Below are positions 6,684 to 14,364 of a stretch of DNA of 16,793 bases, piece by piece (within the stretch, counting starts at the first letter, position 1; the number at the start of each line of letters is the position of its first letter). Location of the stretch: contig CACYBN010000147.1 in the NCBI GenBank assembly GCA_902772675.1, positions 1-16,793 on the forward strand, read 5' to 3'. The translations under genes were made by a program, and so were the position numbers. The notes under the pieces are model-generated. The model was not told the origin of the DNA, ran no database searches, and was given only the letters and a program-made list of their open reading frames with translations. This DNA comes from an uncultured Erysipelotrichaceae bacterium. Its GTDB lineage: Bacteria; Bacillota_I; Bacilli_A; RF39; UBA660.

Positions 6684-7420
6684 AATCATTTTATTTAACA
6701 GATCCTGGAAAAGTTAGAAGTCATAATGAGGATAGTTTAACTATCTTAAGAAATGAAAATGGAGATTACTTACTTGCAGTAGCTGACGGAATGGGAGGTC
6801 ATTCTGCTGGTGAAGTAGCTTCAAGTATAGCTATTAATCATTTATCTAAGATGTTTAATGCTAATTTTTTAAATCTAGAAAAAGTTCAAGCTGTTAATTG
6901 GTTAAGAGATACAGTAATTGAGATTAATGATTTAATATTTGATTATGTTGATAAACATCCAGAAAGTAAAGGAATGGGTACTACTTTAGTAGTAGCTCTA
7001 GTTACTAAGGATTATGTTTTGTTCGGTAATATAGGTGATTCTTCTGGCTTTGTAATTAAAAACAAAAAATTGAGAAAAGTTACTTATGATCATACTTTAG
7101 TTAATTTGCTTTTAAGAGCAGGAGAGATTTCTGAAGAAGAAGCAAAAGAACATCCTAAAAAGAATGTACTTATGAAAGCTTTAGGAGCTAATAATCCAAT
7201 TGATATAGATATTTTTGATTGTGATATGGATATTGAGTCAATCTTATTATGTAGTGATGGTTTAACTAGTATGTTAGATACTGAACAAATAGAAAGAGTA
7301 CTACTTGAAGAAGAAAAGATTGAAGATAAAGTTATTAAATTAATAAAAAAGAGTAATAATCGCGGAGGAACGGATAATATTTCCATCGCATATTTAGATT
7401 TTAAAGAAAGCGGTGAATGA
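6680..7420 (+). CDS. prpC: PP2C-family Ser/Thr protein phosphatase PrpC (Stp)
   Basis: Cytosolic metal-dependent phosphatase that reverses phosphorylation by the neighbouring kinase PrkC. 246 residues, typical of bacterial single-domain PP2C enzymes. Metal-binding and catalytic motifs are complete: RSHNED with D18, VADGMGGH with D36, KGMGTTLV (98-105), GNIGDS (117-121), LLCSDG with D193, and GGTDN with D232. After GDS the common Arg is Ser122 (GDSSGF), a minor departure. The start is preceded by AGGAGG (6670-6675) inside the end of rlmN, and the gene overlaps both neighbours by four bases, so it is translationally coupled to rlmN and to the kinase. Pairing of prpC with prkC is the standard Firmicutes arrangement. 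Confidence 0.95.
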   Translation: MKSFYLTDPGKVRSHNEDSLTILRNENGDYLLAVADGMGGHSAGEVASSIAINHLSKMFNANFLNLEKVQAVNWLRDTVIEINDLIFDYVDKHPESKGMGTTLVVALVTKDYVLFGNIGDSSGFVIKNKKLRKVTYDHTLVNLLLRAGEISEEEAKEHPKKNVLMKALGANNPIDIDIFDCDMDIESILLCSDGLTSMLDTEQIERVLLEEEKIEDKVIKLIKKSNNRGGTDNISIAYLDFKESGE

Positions 7421-9264
7421 TTTTGATTACAAAGGGGCAAAAAATTAATGATAGATATGAAATAATCAAAAGCATTGGTGAAGGTGGAATGGCTAATGTC
7501 TATTTAGGACAAGATACTATTCTAGATCGTAAAGTTGCCATTAAAGTATTACGTGGAGATTTAGCCAATGATGAGAAGTTTATTCGTCGTTTTCAACGTG
7601 AAGCTTTATCAGCATCATCTTTATCTCATCCTAATATTGTTGAGATGTATGATGTAGGTGAAGATAATGGTAATTATTATATCGTTATGGAATATATTGA
7701 AGGTAAAACTTTAAAACAATTACTAAAGAAACGAGGTAAACTTACAACAAGAGAAGCTGTTGATATTATGATTCAACTAGCAGATGGTATTAGTGAAGCT
7801 CATGATAGTTATATTATTCATAGAGATATAAAACCACAAAATATTATGATTAAAGAAGATGGAAAGATTAAGATTACAGACTTTGGTATAGCTATGGCTC
7901 TTAATTCTACTCAATTAACTCAAACTAATTCTGTTATGGGTAGTGTACATTACTTGCCACCAGAACAAGCTTCTGGAAAAGGATCTACAATTAAATCTGA
8001 TATTTATTCAATGGGAATTTTATTTTATGAATTATTAACTGGAGTATTACCTTTTAAAGGAGATAATGCAGTAGAAATAGCTCTTAAACATTTAAAAGAA
8101 CCTATTCCTAGTGTTAGAAAGCAAAATTCTAGTATTCCTCAAAGTATTGAAAATATTATTTTGAAATGTACTGCTAAAAATCCTAAGAATAGATATGATG
8201 ATGTTAAAGAAATGTCTAGAGATTTAAAAGTATGTTTAGAACCTGATTTTGTTAATCAAGAAAAAATTAAATATAAATATCCCGAACATGAAACTGAAGA
8301 TAAAGAGGTTATTCCTACTTTAAAAACTAAAAATAGAGATAAAGAAAGAGAAAAAAGAAGAGAAAATAATCTTGAAAATAATGGTGGAGTTGAATTAATC
8401 CAAGAGGAACCAGATGGACCAAAAGGATTAAGTAAAACTAAGATTATTATTTGGTCTTTAATAATAGTATTAATAGTATTATTAGGAGTTTTATCAATCT
8501 TTGTAATTCCATCTCTATTTGGTAAGAGTGATAAAGAAATAACTATACCTGATGTAGCAGGAATGACTACTGAAGAAGCTATAAGTGTTTTAGAATCAGC
8601 AGGATTTGAAAATACTACTGTTGAAAAGATGATAAGTAGTGAGTTTGAAGAAGGTAAAGTTGTTAAAACTGATCCACTTGCTGGAAGAAAAGCAAAAGTT
8701 AAAAATACTATTACAATTTATGAATCTTCTGGAGAAGAAAAATATGTTGTAGAAGACTATAATGGTCAAAATTATATTAAGATTCAAACTGAACTAGAAA
8801 AAGTTCACGGATTAGAAGTAGAAGTAAAGAAAAAAGAAGTAAAAGATGCTGAAGGATTAGATGCACAAGTAATTATTGATCAAAATCCAGCAGTTGGTAC
8901 TGAACTTCAAAAAGGTGATAAAGTTATTTTATACATTCCAGATATTGTTGAAAAATATCCTGATTTTGTAAAAGATAAATGGACTGTTAGTGATGTTGAA
9001 GATTTTGCATCTACATATAAAATTACTTTAAAGAAAGAATATGTAACAGATACAACTGAAAAAGAAGGTACTATTATTTATCAATCTAGACCAGCTGGAT
9101 CACCAGTGGTAGCTCAAGCAACATTAACTATAAGAATAGCTAAACCAGAAAAGACTGTAGAAACTCCAGGTAGTAGTACAAATAATAGTAGTAGTGGAAG
9201 CACTGATAGTACTACTAATAATACAAATGGTTCAACAAACTCTAGTTCAACAGGTACACCTTAA
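7417..9264 (+). CDS. prkC: PASTA-domain eukaryotic-like Ser/Thr kinase PrkC (StkP/PknB family)
   Basis: Membrane kinase that senses peptidoglycan or lipid II with external PASTA domains and phosphorylates division, wall and translation proteins. 615 residues. Kinase domain about 14-280: Gly loop GEGGMANVY (21-29), K43 in VAIKVL, catalytic HRDIKPQN (135-142, D137), DFG (155-157), and an activation segment rich in Thr/Ser ending at SVHYLPPEQ. A Lys/Glu-rich juxtamembrane region leads to one helix at about 342-367. Three PASTA-like repeats follow (about 373-440, 441-508, 509-577), the second and third rather divergent. The end is a 38-residue Ser/Thr/Asn/Gly tail without obvious structure. The ATG overlaps the prpC stop (ATGA); a TTG six bases later is a less likely start. 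The stop shares one base with the rsgA ATG. Confidence 0.95.
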   Translation: MILITKGQKINDRYEIIKSIGEGGMANVYLGQDTILDRKVAIKVLRGDLANDEKFIRRFQREALSASSLSHPNIVEMYDVGEDNGNYYIVMEYIEGKTLKQLLKKRGKLTTREAVDIMIQLADGISEAHDSYIIHRDIKPQNIMIKEDGKIKITDFGIAMALNSTQLTQTNSVMGSVHYLPPEQASGKGSTIKSDIYSMGILFYELLTGVLPFKGDNAVEIALKHLKEPIPSVRKQNSSIPQSIENIILKCTAKNPKNRYDDVKEMSRDLKVCLEPDFVNQEKIKYKYPEHETEDKEVIPTLKTKNRDKEREKRRENNLENNGGVELIQEEPDGPKGLSKTKIIIWSLIIVLIVLLGVLSIFVIPSLFGKSDKEITIPDVAGMTTEEAISVLESAGFENTTVEKMISSEFEEGKVVKTDPLAGRKAKVKNTITIYESSGEEKYVVEDYNGQNYIKIQTELEKVHGLEVEVKKKEVKDAEGLDAQVIIDQNPAVGTELQKGDKVILYIPDIVEKYPDFVKDKWTVSDVEDFASTYKITLKKEYVTDTTEKEGTIIYQSRPAGSPVVAQATLTIRIAKPEKTVETPGSSTNNSSSGSTDSTTNNTNGSTNSSSTGTP

Positions 9265-10091
9265 TGAAGGGACAAATTGTAAAAATAGTTAGTAATCAAT
9301 ATACAGTTAATTGTAATGGAGATATTTATATATGTAATTCTAGAGGTAGATTTAGGAATGATAAGATAACTCCAGTAGTAGGAGATTATTGTATTATTGA
9401 TAAAGATAATAACTATATTTTAGAAATTGAACCGAGAAAGAATGAACTTATAAGGCCTTTGGTTTCTAATATTGACCAAGGGTTTTTAATTACTAGTGTT
9501 AAGGTTCCTGATTTTAGTACTAATTTGTTAGATAAATTAATAGTACTTATGGAAGTTAATAAAGTTGAGCCAATTATTTGTATAACTAAAATGGATTTAT
9601 TAAATGTAGAAGAACAAAAAGAAATAGAAAAATATGTAGATTATTATAGATCTATTGGATATAGAGTATTTTATAATACTGAGATAGATGAAATAAAAAA
9701 GATATTTAAAGATAAGACAACTGTTTTTACAGGACAAACTGGAGCTGGTAAATCTACTCTTATAAATAAGTTAGATATTTCACTTGATTTTGAAGTAGGG
9801 GAAGTGTCTACTGCTTTAGGTAGAGGAAGACATACTACTAGACATGTAGAGTTAGTTGAAATCCTAGGAGGAAAAGTATTAGATACTCCAGGATTTTCAG
9901 CATTAGAATTTAATAATATAGATAAAGAAAAGATAAGAGATGGATTTATAGAATTTAAAAATTATCCTTGTAAATATAAAGATTGTATGCATTTAAATGA
10001 AGATGAATGCAGTGTTAAACAAGCTGTTTTAGAAGGGAAAATATTAAGAAGTAGATATCTTTCTTATCAAAAAATAATTAATAGTAGGTGA
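9264..10091 (+). CDS. rsgA: Ribosome small-subunit-dependent GTPase RsgA
   Basis: Circularly permuted GTPase that acts late in 30S subunit maturation. 275 residues, slightly shorter than usual. An N-terminal OB-fold (about 1-70) is followed by G motifs in permuted order: TKMD (108-111, G4), GQTGAGKST (157-165, G1), GRHTTRHVEL (187-196, G2 region) and DTPG (207-210, G3). The C-terminal zinc module is intact, with C236, C241, H243 and C249 in CKYKDCMH and DECSVK. The ATG shares its first base with the kinase stop (TAATG), and only a weak AGGTA precedes it, so it probably relies on reinitiation. RsgA is a known target of the PASTA kinase in Firmicutes, which fits its position beside prkC. Confidence 0.95.
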   Translation: MKGQIVKIVSNQYTVNCNGDIYICNSRGRFRNDKITPVVGDYCIIDKDNNYILEIEPRKNELIRPLVSNIDQGFLITSVKVPDFSTNLLDKLIVLMEVNKVEPIICITKMDLLNVEEQKEIEKYVDYYRSIGYRVFYNTEIDEIKKIFKDKTTVFTGQTGAGKSTLINKLDISLDFEVGEVSTALGRGRHTTRHVELVEILGGKVLDTPGFSALEFNNIDKEKIRDGFIEFKNYPCKYKDCMHLNEDECSVKQAVLEGKILRSRYLSYQKIINSR

Positions 10092-10095
10092 TTTG

Positions 10096-10716
10096 ATGAA
10101 AAAAGTATCAGTATCAATTCTTAATAGTAAGAATATTGAAGATGACTTAATAAGAATTAATAGTAGTAATGCTGATTATATTCATATAGATGTTGGTGAT
10201 GGATCTTTTATTGAAAGAAGACGTGATCCAATAAAAGAATTAAAAGGAATTGAAGCAGCATTAACTAAAAGATTAGATGTTCATTTAATGGTAGATAATC
10301 CTGAATCATATATTCTTAGCTATAGTGAATTAAATACAGAATATATAACTATTCATTGTGAAATAAAAAAGGATATATTGAATATCTTAGATGATATTAA
10401 ATCTTATGGAATTAAGAGAGGACTTGCTATAAGTCCAGATACTGATATTTCTTTTTTAGAACCATTTTTAGATGATATAGAAATGATCATTGTAATGGGA
10501 GTTATTCCAGGTAAGAGTGGTCAATCTTTCATATATAATACAATTAATAAAGTAAATGAAATAAAAGAGCTTATTGGAGATAGAAATATTTTAATTAGTG
10601 TTGATGGTGGTATTAACTATGAAACTAATAAATTATTAAATAATGATATTGCAGTAAGTGAAACATATATCTTAAGTGGAGAAGATATAAATAAGAGAAT
10701 TGAATCTTTGAGGTGA
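10096..10716 (+). CDS. rpe: Ribulose-phosphate 3-epimerase family protein, divergent
   Basis: The family interconverts ribulose 5-phosphate and xylulose 5-phosphate (pentose phosphate pathway). I choose the ATG at 10096, with TAGGTG ending five bases upstream; a TTG at 10093 lies too close to it. This gives 206 residues, slightly short for a (beta/alpha)8 enzyme of about 215-220. The metal ligands of the family are kept: H30 and D32 (YIHIDVGDG), H63 (DVHLM) and D170 (SVDGGIN). However, the Met of the usual HxDxMDG motif is Gly34, and the SVNPGFGGQ loop reads GVIPGKSGQ, with Asn and Phe replaced. The C-terminal phosphate-binding GSAIF motif is also altered (ILSGEDI). Position after rsgA is the standard one for rpe in Firmicutes. 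It is either a functional but fast-evolving Rpe or a relative with shifted substrate; I favour the former. Confidence 0.8.
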   Translation: MKKVSVSILNSKNIEDDLIRINSSNADYIHIDVGDGSFIERRRDPIKELKGIEAALTKRLDVHLMVDNPESYILSYSELNTEYITIHCEIKKDILNILDDIKSYGIKRGLAISPDTDISFLEPFLDDIEMIIVMGVIPGKSGQSFIYNTINKVNEIKELIGDRNILISVDGGINYETNKLLNNDIAVSETYILSGEDINKRIESLR

Positions 10717-10719
10717 TTT

Positions 10720-11301
10720 ATGAAGAAATTATTACCTATATTTATTATCTTTATGTTTATAGTTACTGGATGTACTATAGATTTATCTAGTAATGATGAT
10801 AAAGAAGTTATAGATAAAGAAGAAAAGAAAAGTACAGTAGAAGAGAAAAAATTAACTGGAAAGAGTTCTTCTTTATCTCGTCCTTTAAAGATTGGAGATA
10901 CTGGTATATGTAGTAAATTCAATGTAGTTAAAGATAAATATGAAGAAGTAGATATTAAATTATTATCAAAAGATGAAGTTGATATAAAAGATTTATTAAA
11001 AATAAAAGATGGATATACTGTTTATATTCTTACTTATGAAGTAACTTTAACTAATTTTAAAACAGAATCTTTTGGTACTAATGTAGGAGTAGATGTAGAA
11101 GTACTTGATACATCTGGTAAACAATTTGTTAATAATAAATTAAAAGAAGTAACTGAAGTTATTGAAATTAATAGTGATACAGGAGTTACTACTAATAAGA
11201 GTGGTAAAGTACAAATAGCATTCCAAGTACCAGATAGTTATAAAGAAATTATTGTTGTATTTGGAAATAATAAAGGTAAAAAAGCATATTTTAAAATTTA
11301 G
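10720..11301 (+). CDS. Hypothetical lipoprotein with a DUF4352-like beta domain
   Basis: 193 residues. The start has AGGTGA (10711-10716), which also contains the rpe stop. The N terminus is a classic lipoprotein signal: MKK, a hydrophobic stretch, and lipobox VTGC with C18 as the lipidated cysteine. A charged Asp/Glu/Lys/Ser linker runs to about residue 52. The rest looks all-beta and resembles the Ig-like DUF4352 group: 'LKIGDTGIC', a middle pattern 'YTVYILTYEVTLTN', then 'VEVLDTSGKQF' and 'GKVQIAFQVPDSYKEIIVVFG'. Besides C18 there is one cysteine, C66 in GICSKF. It should be tethered outside the membrane, where the PASTA domains and the exported thioredoxin domains of the same operon also lie. 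It occupies the place where thiN often follows rpe in other Firmicutes. The DUF assignment is by pattern only. Confidence 0.75.
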   Translation: MKKLLPIFIIFMFIVTGCTIDLSSNDDKEVIDKEEKKSTVEEKKLTGKSSSLSRPLKIGDTGICSKFNVVKDKYEEVDIKLLSKDEVDIKDLLKIKDGYTVYILTYEVTLTNFKTESFGTNVGVDVEVLDTSGKQFVNNKLKEVTEVIEINSDTGVTTNKSGKVQIAFQVPDSYKEIIVVFGNNKGKKAYFKI

Positions 11302-11310
11302 GAGGATTAT

Positions 11311-12441
11311 ATGATTTATTTAGATTATTCAGCAACAACACCAGTAGATAAAGAAGTAGTGGAGACTTTTTCTAAAGCCTGTCTTAACTATTGGGCTAAT
11401 CCTAATTCTTTACATAAAATGGGAGTAGAAGCAAAAAAATTAATAGATGCATCAACTGAGCAAATTGCAAATATATTAGGAGTTAAGACTAGTGAGATTA
11501 TTTATACTAGTGGAGCTAGTGAAGCTAATAATCTAGCTATAGTTGGAATAGCAGAGAAATTCCAAAATAGGGGTAAACATATAATAACTACTAATTTTGA
11601 ACATTCATCTGTTTTAGGACCAGTTGGATATTTACAAAGAAAAGGATATGATATTGATTTCATAGATACAGATGAAAACGGGAAAATTGATATAGATAAG
11701 TTAAGATCTATGATTAGAGATGATACTATATTAGTTAGTATTACTGCGGTTAATTCTGAGATAGGAATTATTGAAGATGTAGAAGAAATAGGTAAAATGT
11801 TAAAAGAATTTCCTAAATTATTCTTTCATGTAGATATTACTCAAGCTGTTGGTAAAATAAAAATAGATTTAACTAATATAGATTTAGCTTCTCTATCTGC
11901 TCAAAAGTTCTTTGGAATTAAAGGAGTAGGAGCTTTAATTAAAAAAGAAAGTATTCAAATAGAACCAATAATACATGGAGGTAAATCTACTACTATATAT
12001 AGAAGTGGAACACCTGCTACTCAATTAATTGCATCTATGGCTAAAGCTATGAGATTAGTTTCTAGTGATTTAGATAAACATTATGAATATGTTACTAATA
12101 TTAATAAAAAAGTAAGAGAAGAATTATCTAAATATGAAAAAGTTAGAATTAATAGTCCAGAAGATGCGTTACCATATATATTAAATATTAGTATTCTAGG
12201 AGTAAAACCAGAAGTAATGCAACATGCTTTAGAAGAATATGATGTTTATATTTCTACTCAAACAGCATGTGCTACAAAGAATACTGAGTCACCTTCAGTT
12301 TATGCTTTGACTCATGATAAAGAAAGAGCATCTTCTAGTGTAAGAATTAGTTTATCTTATAAGACAACTGAAGAAGAAATAGATGGATTTATTAAAGCTT
12401 TTGATAAATGCTACAATAAATTGACTAATATAAAAGGGTGA
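11311..12441 (+). CDS. Cysteine desulfurase (NifS/IscS family, class V aminotransferase)
   Basis: PLP enzyme that removes sulfur from cysteine and passes it as a persulfide to iron-sulfur cluster or tRNA-thiolation acceptors. 376 residues, normal length, with AGGAGG (11300-11305) before the ATG. Visible features: the N-terminal YLDYSATTP motif; TSGASEANNLA in the cofactor-binding region; the His in NFEHSSV that stacks on the PLP ring; HVDITQAVGK with the PLP-ring Asp; Lys199 in SAQKFFGIKG, which forms the Schiff base; and catalytic C320 in QTACATKNTESPS. The residue before the Lys is Gln198 where most relatives have His, and GIKG replaces GPKG. No IscU, SufU, MnmA or ThiI gene follows; the next two genes are thioredoxin-like, which is an uncommon context. 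The desulfurase function is strongly supported; the sulfur acceptor is not evident. Confidence 0.9.
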   Translation: MIYLDYSATTPVDKEVVETFSKACLNYWANPNSLHKMGVEAKKLIDASTEQIANILGVKTSEIIYTSGASEANNLAIVGIAEKFQNRGKHIITTNFEHSSVLGPVGYLQRKGYDIDFIDTDENGKIDIDKLRSMIRDDTILVSITAVNSEIGIIEDVEEIGKMLKEFPKLFFHVDITQAVGKIKIDLTNIDLASLSAQKFFGIKGVGALIKKESIQIEPIIHGGKSTTIYRSGTPATQLIASMAKAMRLVSSDLDKHYEYVTNINKKVREELSKYEKVRINSPEDALPYILNISILGVKPEVMQHALEEYDVYISTQTACATKNTESPSVYALTHDKERASSSVRISLSYKTTEEEIDGFIKAFDKCYNKLTNIKG

Positions 12442-12446
12442 TTATT

Positions 12447-12707
12447 ATGAAGTTTGTTAAAATAAATGCAGTATGGTGTCCAGCTTGTATTATTACTAAT
12501 AAAGTTTGGAAGAAATTAATGGATGAAGATAAATCATTAAATGTAGAAGAATTAGATTATGATTTTGATGAAGAAGAAGTGGAAAAATACAATGTAGGAG
12601 ATATTTTGCCTGTAGTTATTGCTTTAGATAATGATCAAGAATTAGGTCGTTTAATAGGAGAAAAAACTAAAGAAGAAATAGAAGAATTTATTAATAAATA
12701 TAGATAG
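12447..12707 (+). CDS. Small cytosolic thioredoxin-like protein
   Basis: 86 residues from the ATG at 12447, with AGGGTG (12435-12440) six bases upstream. The reading frame could also start at a GTG at 12438, but that lies within this Shine-Dalgarno and the desulfurase stop. The protein has the redox-active W10-C11-P12-A13-C14 motif after the first strand, and 'DILPVVIAL' supplies the cis-proline segment of the thioredoxin fold. There is no signal peptide, so it should be cytosolic. It is shorter than thioredoxin (about 105) and closer in size to glutaredoxin-like or minimal thioredoxins. It lies five bases after the desulfurase and nine before a CcdA/DsbD-like fusion gene. The context suggests it delivers electrons to that membrane protein or reduces the desulfurase persulfide; both are inference. 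Confidence 0.82.
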   Translation: MKFVKINAVWCPACIITNKVWKKLMDEDKSLNVEELDYDFDEEEVEKYNVGDILPVVIALDNDQELGRLIGEKTKEEIEEFINKYR

Positions 12708-12716
12708 GAGATTATT

Positions 12717-14300
12717 ATGAAAAAGAAAATATTGGCATTATTATTTATACTAATCATATTATTACTTCCTATTAAGGGATTGGCATTATCTAATGATTAT
12801 GAAGATAAGTTATCTGATTTATTAAATGTTGAAGAGAAGAAAGATGTTATAAATATATATTTCTTTTGGGGAGATGGATGTCCTCATTGTGCTAAAGAAG
12901 AGAAATTTTTAGATACTTTAGAAGAAAAATATGGATCTAAAATAAAAATATATAGATATGAAACATGGAATAATAGTAAGAATAATAGATTGATGCAAGA
13001 AGCTAAGGAAAAAGTAGGAGCTTTAAAAAAAGGTGTTACAGCTACATCTGTTCCATTTACTGTAATTGGTACTAAATATTATTCTGGTTATTCAGAATCT
13101 ACTGCTACTAGTATTACTAAACAAATAGATAAATATTTAAAAGAAGAAGAATTAAATCAGTTACATGATAGTTATGTAGATTTAATTAAAGATATAGTTA
13201 ATGTTAAACAGGAAGATGGGGTAGTAAATGTTTATTTCTTTTATGGAGATGGATGTCCTCATTGTGCTAAAGAAGAAAAGTTTTTTAAATTAATAGAAAA
13301 GAAATATGGAAATAAAGTACATATATATTCTTATGAAACATGGAATAATAAAAATAATAAAGAATTAATGATTGAATCTAAAAAAGTATTTGATGCTTTT
13401 AATAAGGGAGTTACTGAAGTATCTGTTCCATTTACTGTAATAGGTGATAAATATTTTGCAGGATATTCTGATAGTATTGGAGAAAAAATAGAAAAGAAAA
13501 TAGCTTTTTATTTAAATGAAAAAGTAGATAAAACAGTAATAGATGAGAATGTAATAGAATTACCTCTTTTAGGAGAAGTAAATGCTACTGATACTACTGT
13601 TGGTTTTGCTGCAATATTATTGGGATTTGTAGATGGATTTAATCCATGTGCTATGTGGATATTACTATTTATTATAGATATGTTATTTGGATTAAAGAAT
13701 AAAAAGAAAATGTTTATTTTAGGATATGCTTTCTTAATTACATCAGCAGCTTTTTATTTTATATCTATGTTAGGTATAAATGTAGTATTAGGATTTATTT
13801 CTACTACTGTTATTAGAAAATTAATTGGAATAGTAGCAATTATCGCTGGTATTTATAATTTATATACATACTATAAGGAAAGAAAAGAAGAAGATGGATG
13901 CCATGTAGTAGATAATAAGAAAAGAAAGAAGATTGTTACTAAACTTAAAAAGATTAAAAATGCTAGAAATTTCTTTATAGCTTTAGTAGGAATTATGGTA
14001 CTTGCAATATCTGTTAATATGGTTGAACTTGCATGTTCTGCTGGATTCCCTGCAATATTTGCTGAGATTTTAGTAGCTAATGATGTTCGTGGTATTGCTA
14101 GAGTATTATATATCTTATTATATGTATTCTTTTATATGATAGATGATTTAGTAGTATTTACTATTGCAGTTTCTACTTTAAGTATTACGGGAATTAGTAC
14201 TAAATATAATAAGATAGTTAAAGTAGTCGGAGGAATCATCATGATTATTATGGGATTATTATTAATATTCCATTATAATTGGTTAACTCTAGATTTTTAA
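12717..14300 (+). CDS. Tandem thioredoxin-domain protein fused to a CcdA/DsbD-type membrane domain
   Basis: 527 residues; TAGGAG (12705-12710) precedes the ATG. Parts: a signal peptide or first helix (about 1-24); thioredoxin domain 1 (about 40-140, C55-P-H-C58, cis-Pro in TSVPFTV); thioredoxin domain 2 (about 165-265, C180-P-H-C183, cis-Pro in VSVPFTV); then a polytopic domain with about six helices (from ~296 to ~522). That domain carries the two cysteines expected of the DsbD-beta/CcdA family: C311 in GFNPCAMW and C440 in VELACSAGFP, near the spacing of the E. coli DsbD pair. By analogy it carries electrons from cytosolic thioredoxin across the membrane to the two external CPHC domains. 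DsbD has its thioredoxin domain at the C terminus; here two copies sit at the N terminus. The two copies are exactly 125 residues apart and closely alike. Last gene of the operon. Confidence 0.88.
   Translation: MKKKILALLFILIILLLPIKGLALSNDYEDKLSDLLNVEEKKDVINIYFFWGDGCPHCAKEEKFLDTLEEKYGSKIKIYRYETWNNSKNNRLMQEAKEKVGALKKGVTATSVPFTVIGTKYYSGYSESTATSITKQIDKYLKEEELNQLHDSYVDLIKDIVNVKQEDGVVNVYFFYGDGCPHCAKEEKFFKLIEKKYGNKVHIYSYETWNNKNNKELMIESKKVFDAFNKGVTEVSVPFTVIGDKYFAGYSDSIGEKIEKKIAFYLNEKVDKTVIDENVIELPLLGEVNATDTTVGFAAILLGFVDGFNPCAMWILLFIIDMLFGLKNKKKMFILGYAFLITSAAFYFISMLGINVVLGFISTTVIRKLIGIVAIIAGIYNLYTYYKERKEEDGCHVVDNKKRKKIVTKLKKIKNARNFFIALVGIMVLAISVNMVELACSAGFPAIFAEILVANDVRGIARVLYILLYVFFYMIDDLVVFTIAVSTLSITGISTKYNKIVKVVGGIIMIIMGLLLIFHYNWLTLDF
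12870..13276 (+). repeat. Intragenic duplication of a thioredoxin domain (375-bp unit)
   Basis: The 32 bases at 12870-12901 around the first CPHC motif recur exactly at 13245-13276 around the second, 375 bases (125 codons) apart. Further shared blocks include 19 bases encoding YETWNN and 20 bases encoding SVPFTV with the same offset. The rest of the unit is similar but diverged, including its N-terminal lead-in (LLNVEEKKD against IVNVKQEDG). This indicates an in-frame tandem duplication of the domain. Confidence 0.85.
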
Positions 14301-14319
14301 GACCTAAGGGTCTTTTTTT
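14299..14319 (+). terminator. Rho-independent terminator closing the rlmN operon
   Basis: AAGACC (14299-14304), loop TAAG, GGTCTT (14309-14314), with a T-run to 14319. It begins in the stop codon of the thioredoxin/CcdA fusion gene. Confidence 0.85.
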
Positions 14320-14364
14320 ATTGGTCTTATAAACTAAAAAATTATAGTAAAAATAAATGTGCTA

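Noticed and set aside
7090..7440. 116-codon open frame on the minus strand across the prpC/prkC junction
   Set aside because: Its translation is dominated by Ser/Ile/Leu runs and lies opposite two unmistakable genes; no motif or ribosome binding site supports it.
8596..8787. 63-codon open frame on the minus strand inside the PASTA region
   Set aside because: Short, Phe/Asn/Ile-rich and opposite conserved prkC coding sequence.
10617..10922. 101-codon open frame on the minus strand across rpe and the lipoprotein gene
   Set aside because: It covers the well-placed lipoprotein start and signal peptide on the other strand and shows no recognisable protein features.
12870..13276. Direct repeats as a mobile element or CRISPR-like array
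   Set aside because: The repeats are two in-frame copies of a protein domain within one gene, with coding sequence conserved throughout and no transposase or regular spacers.
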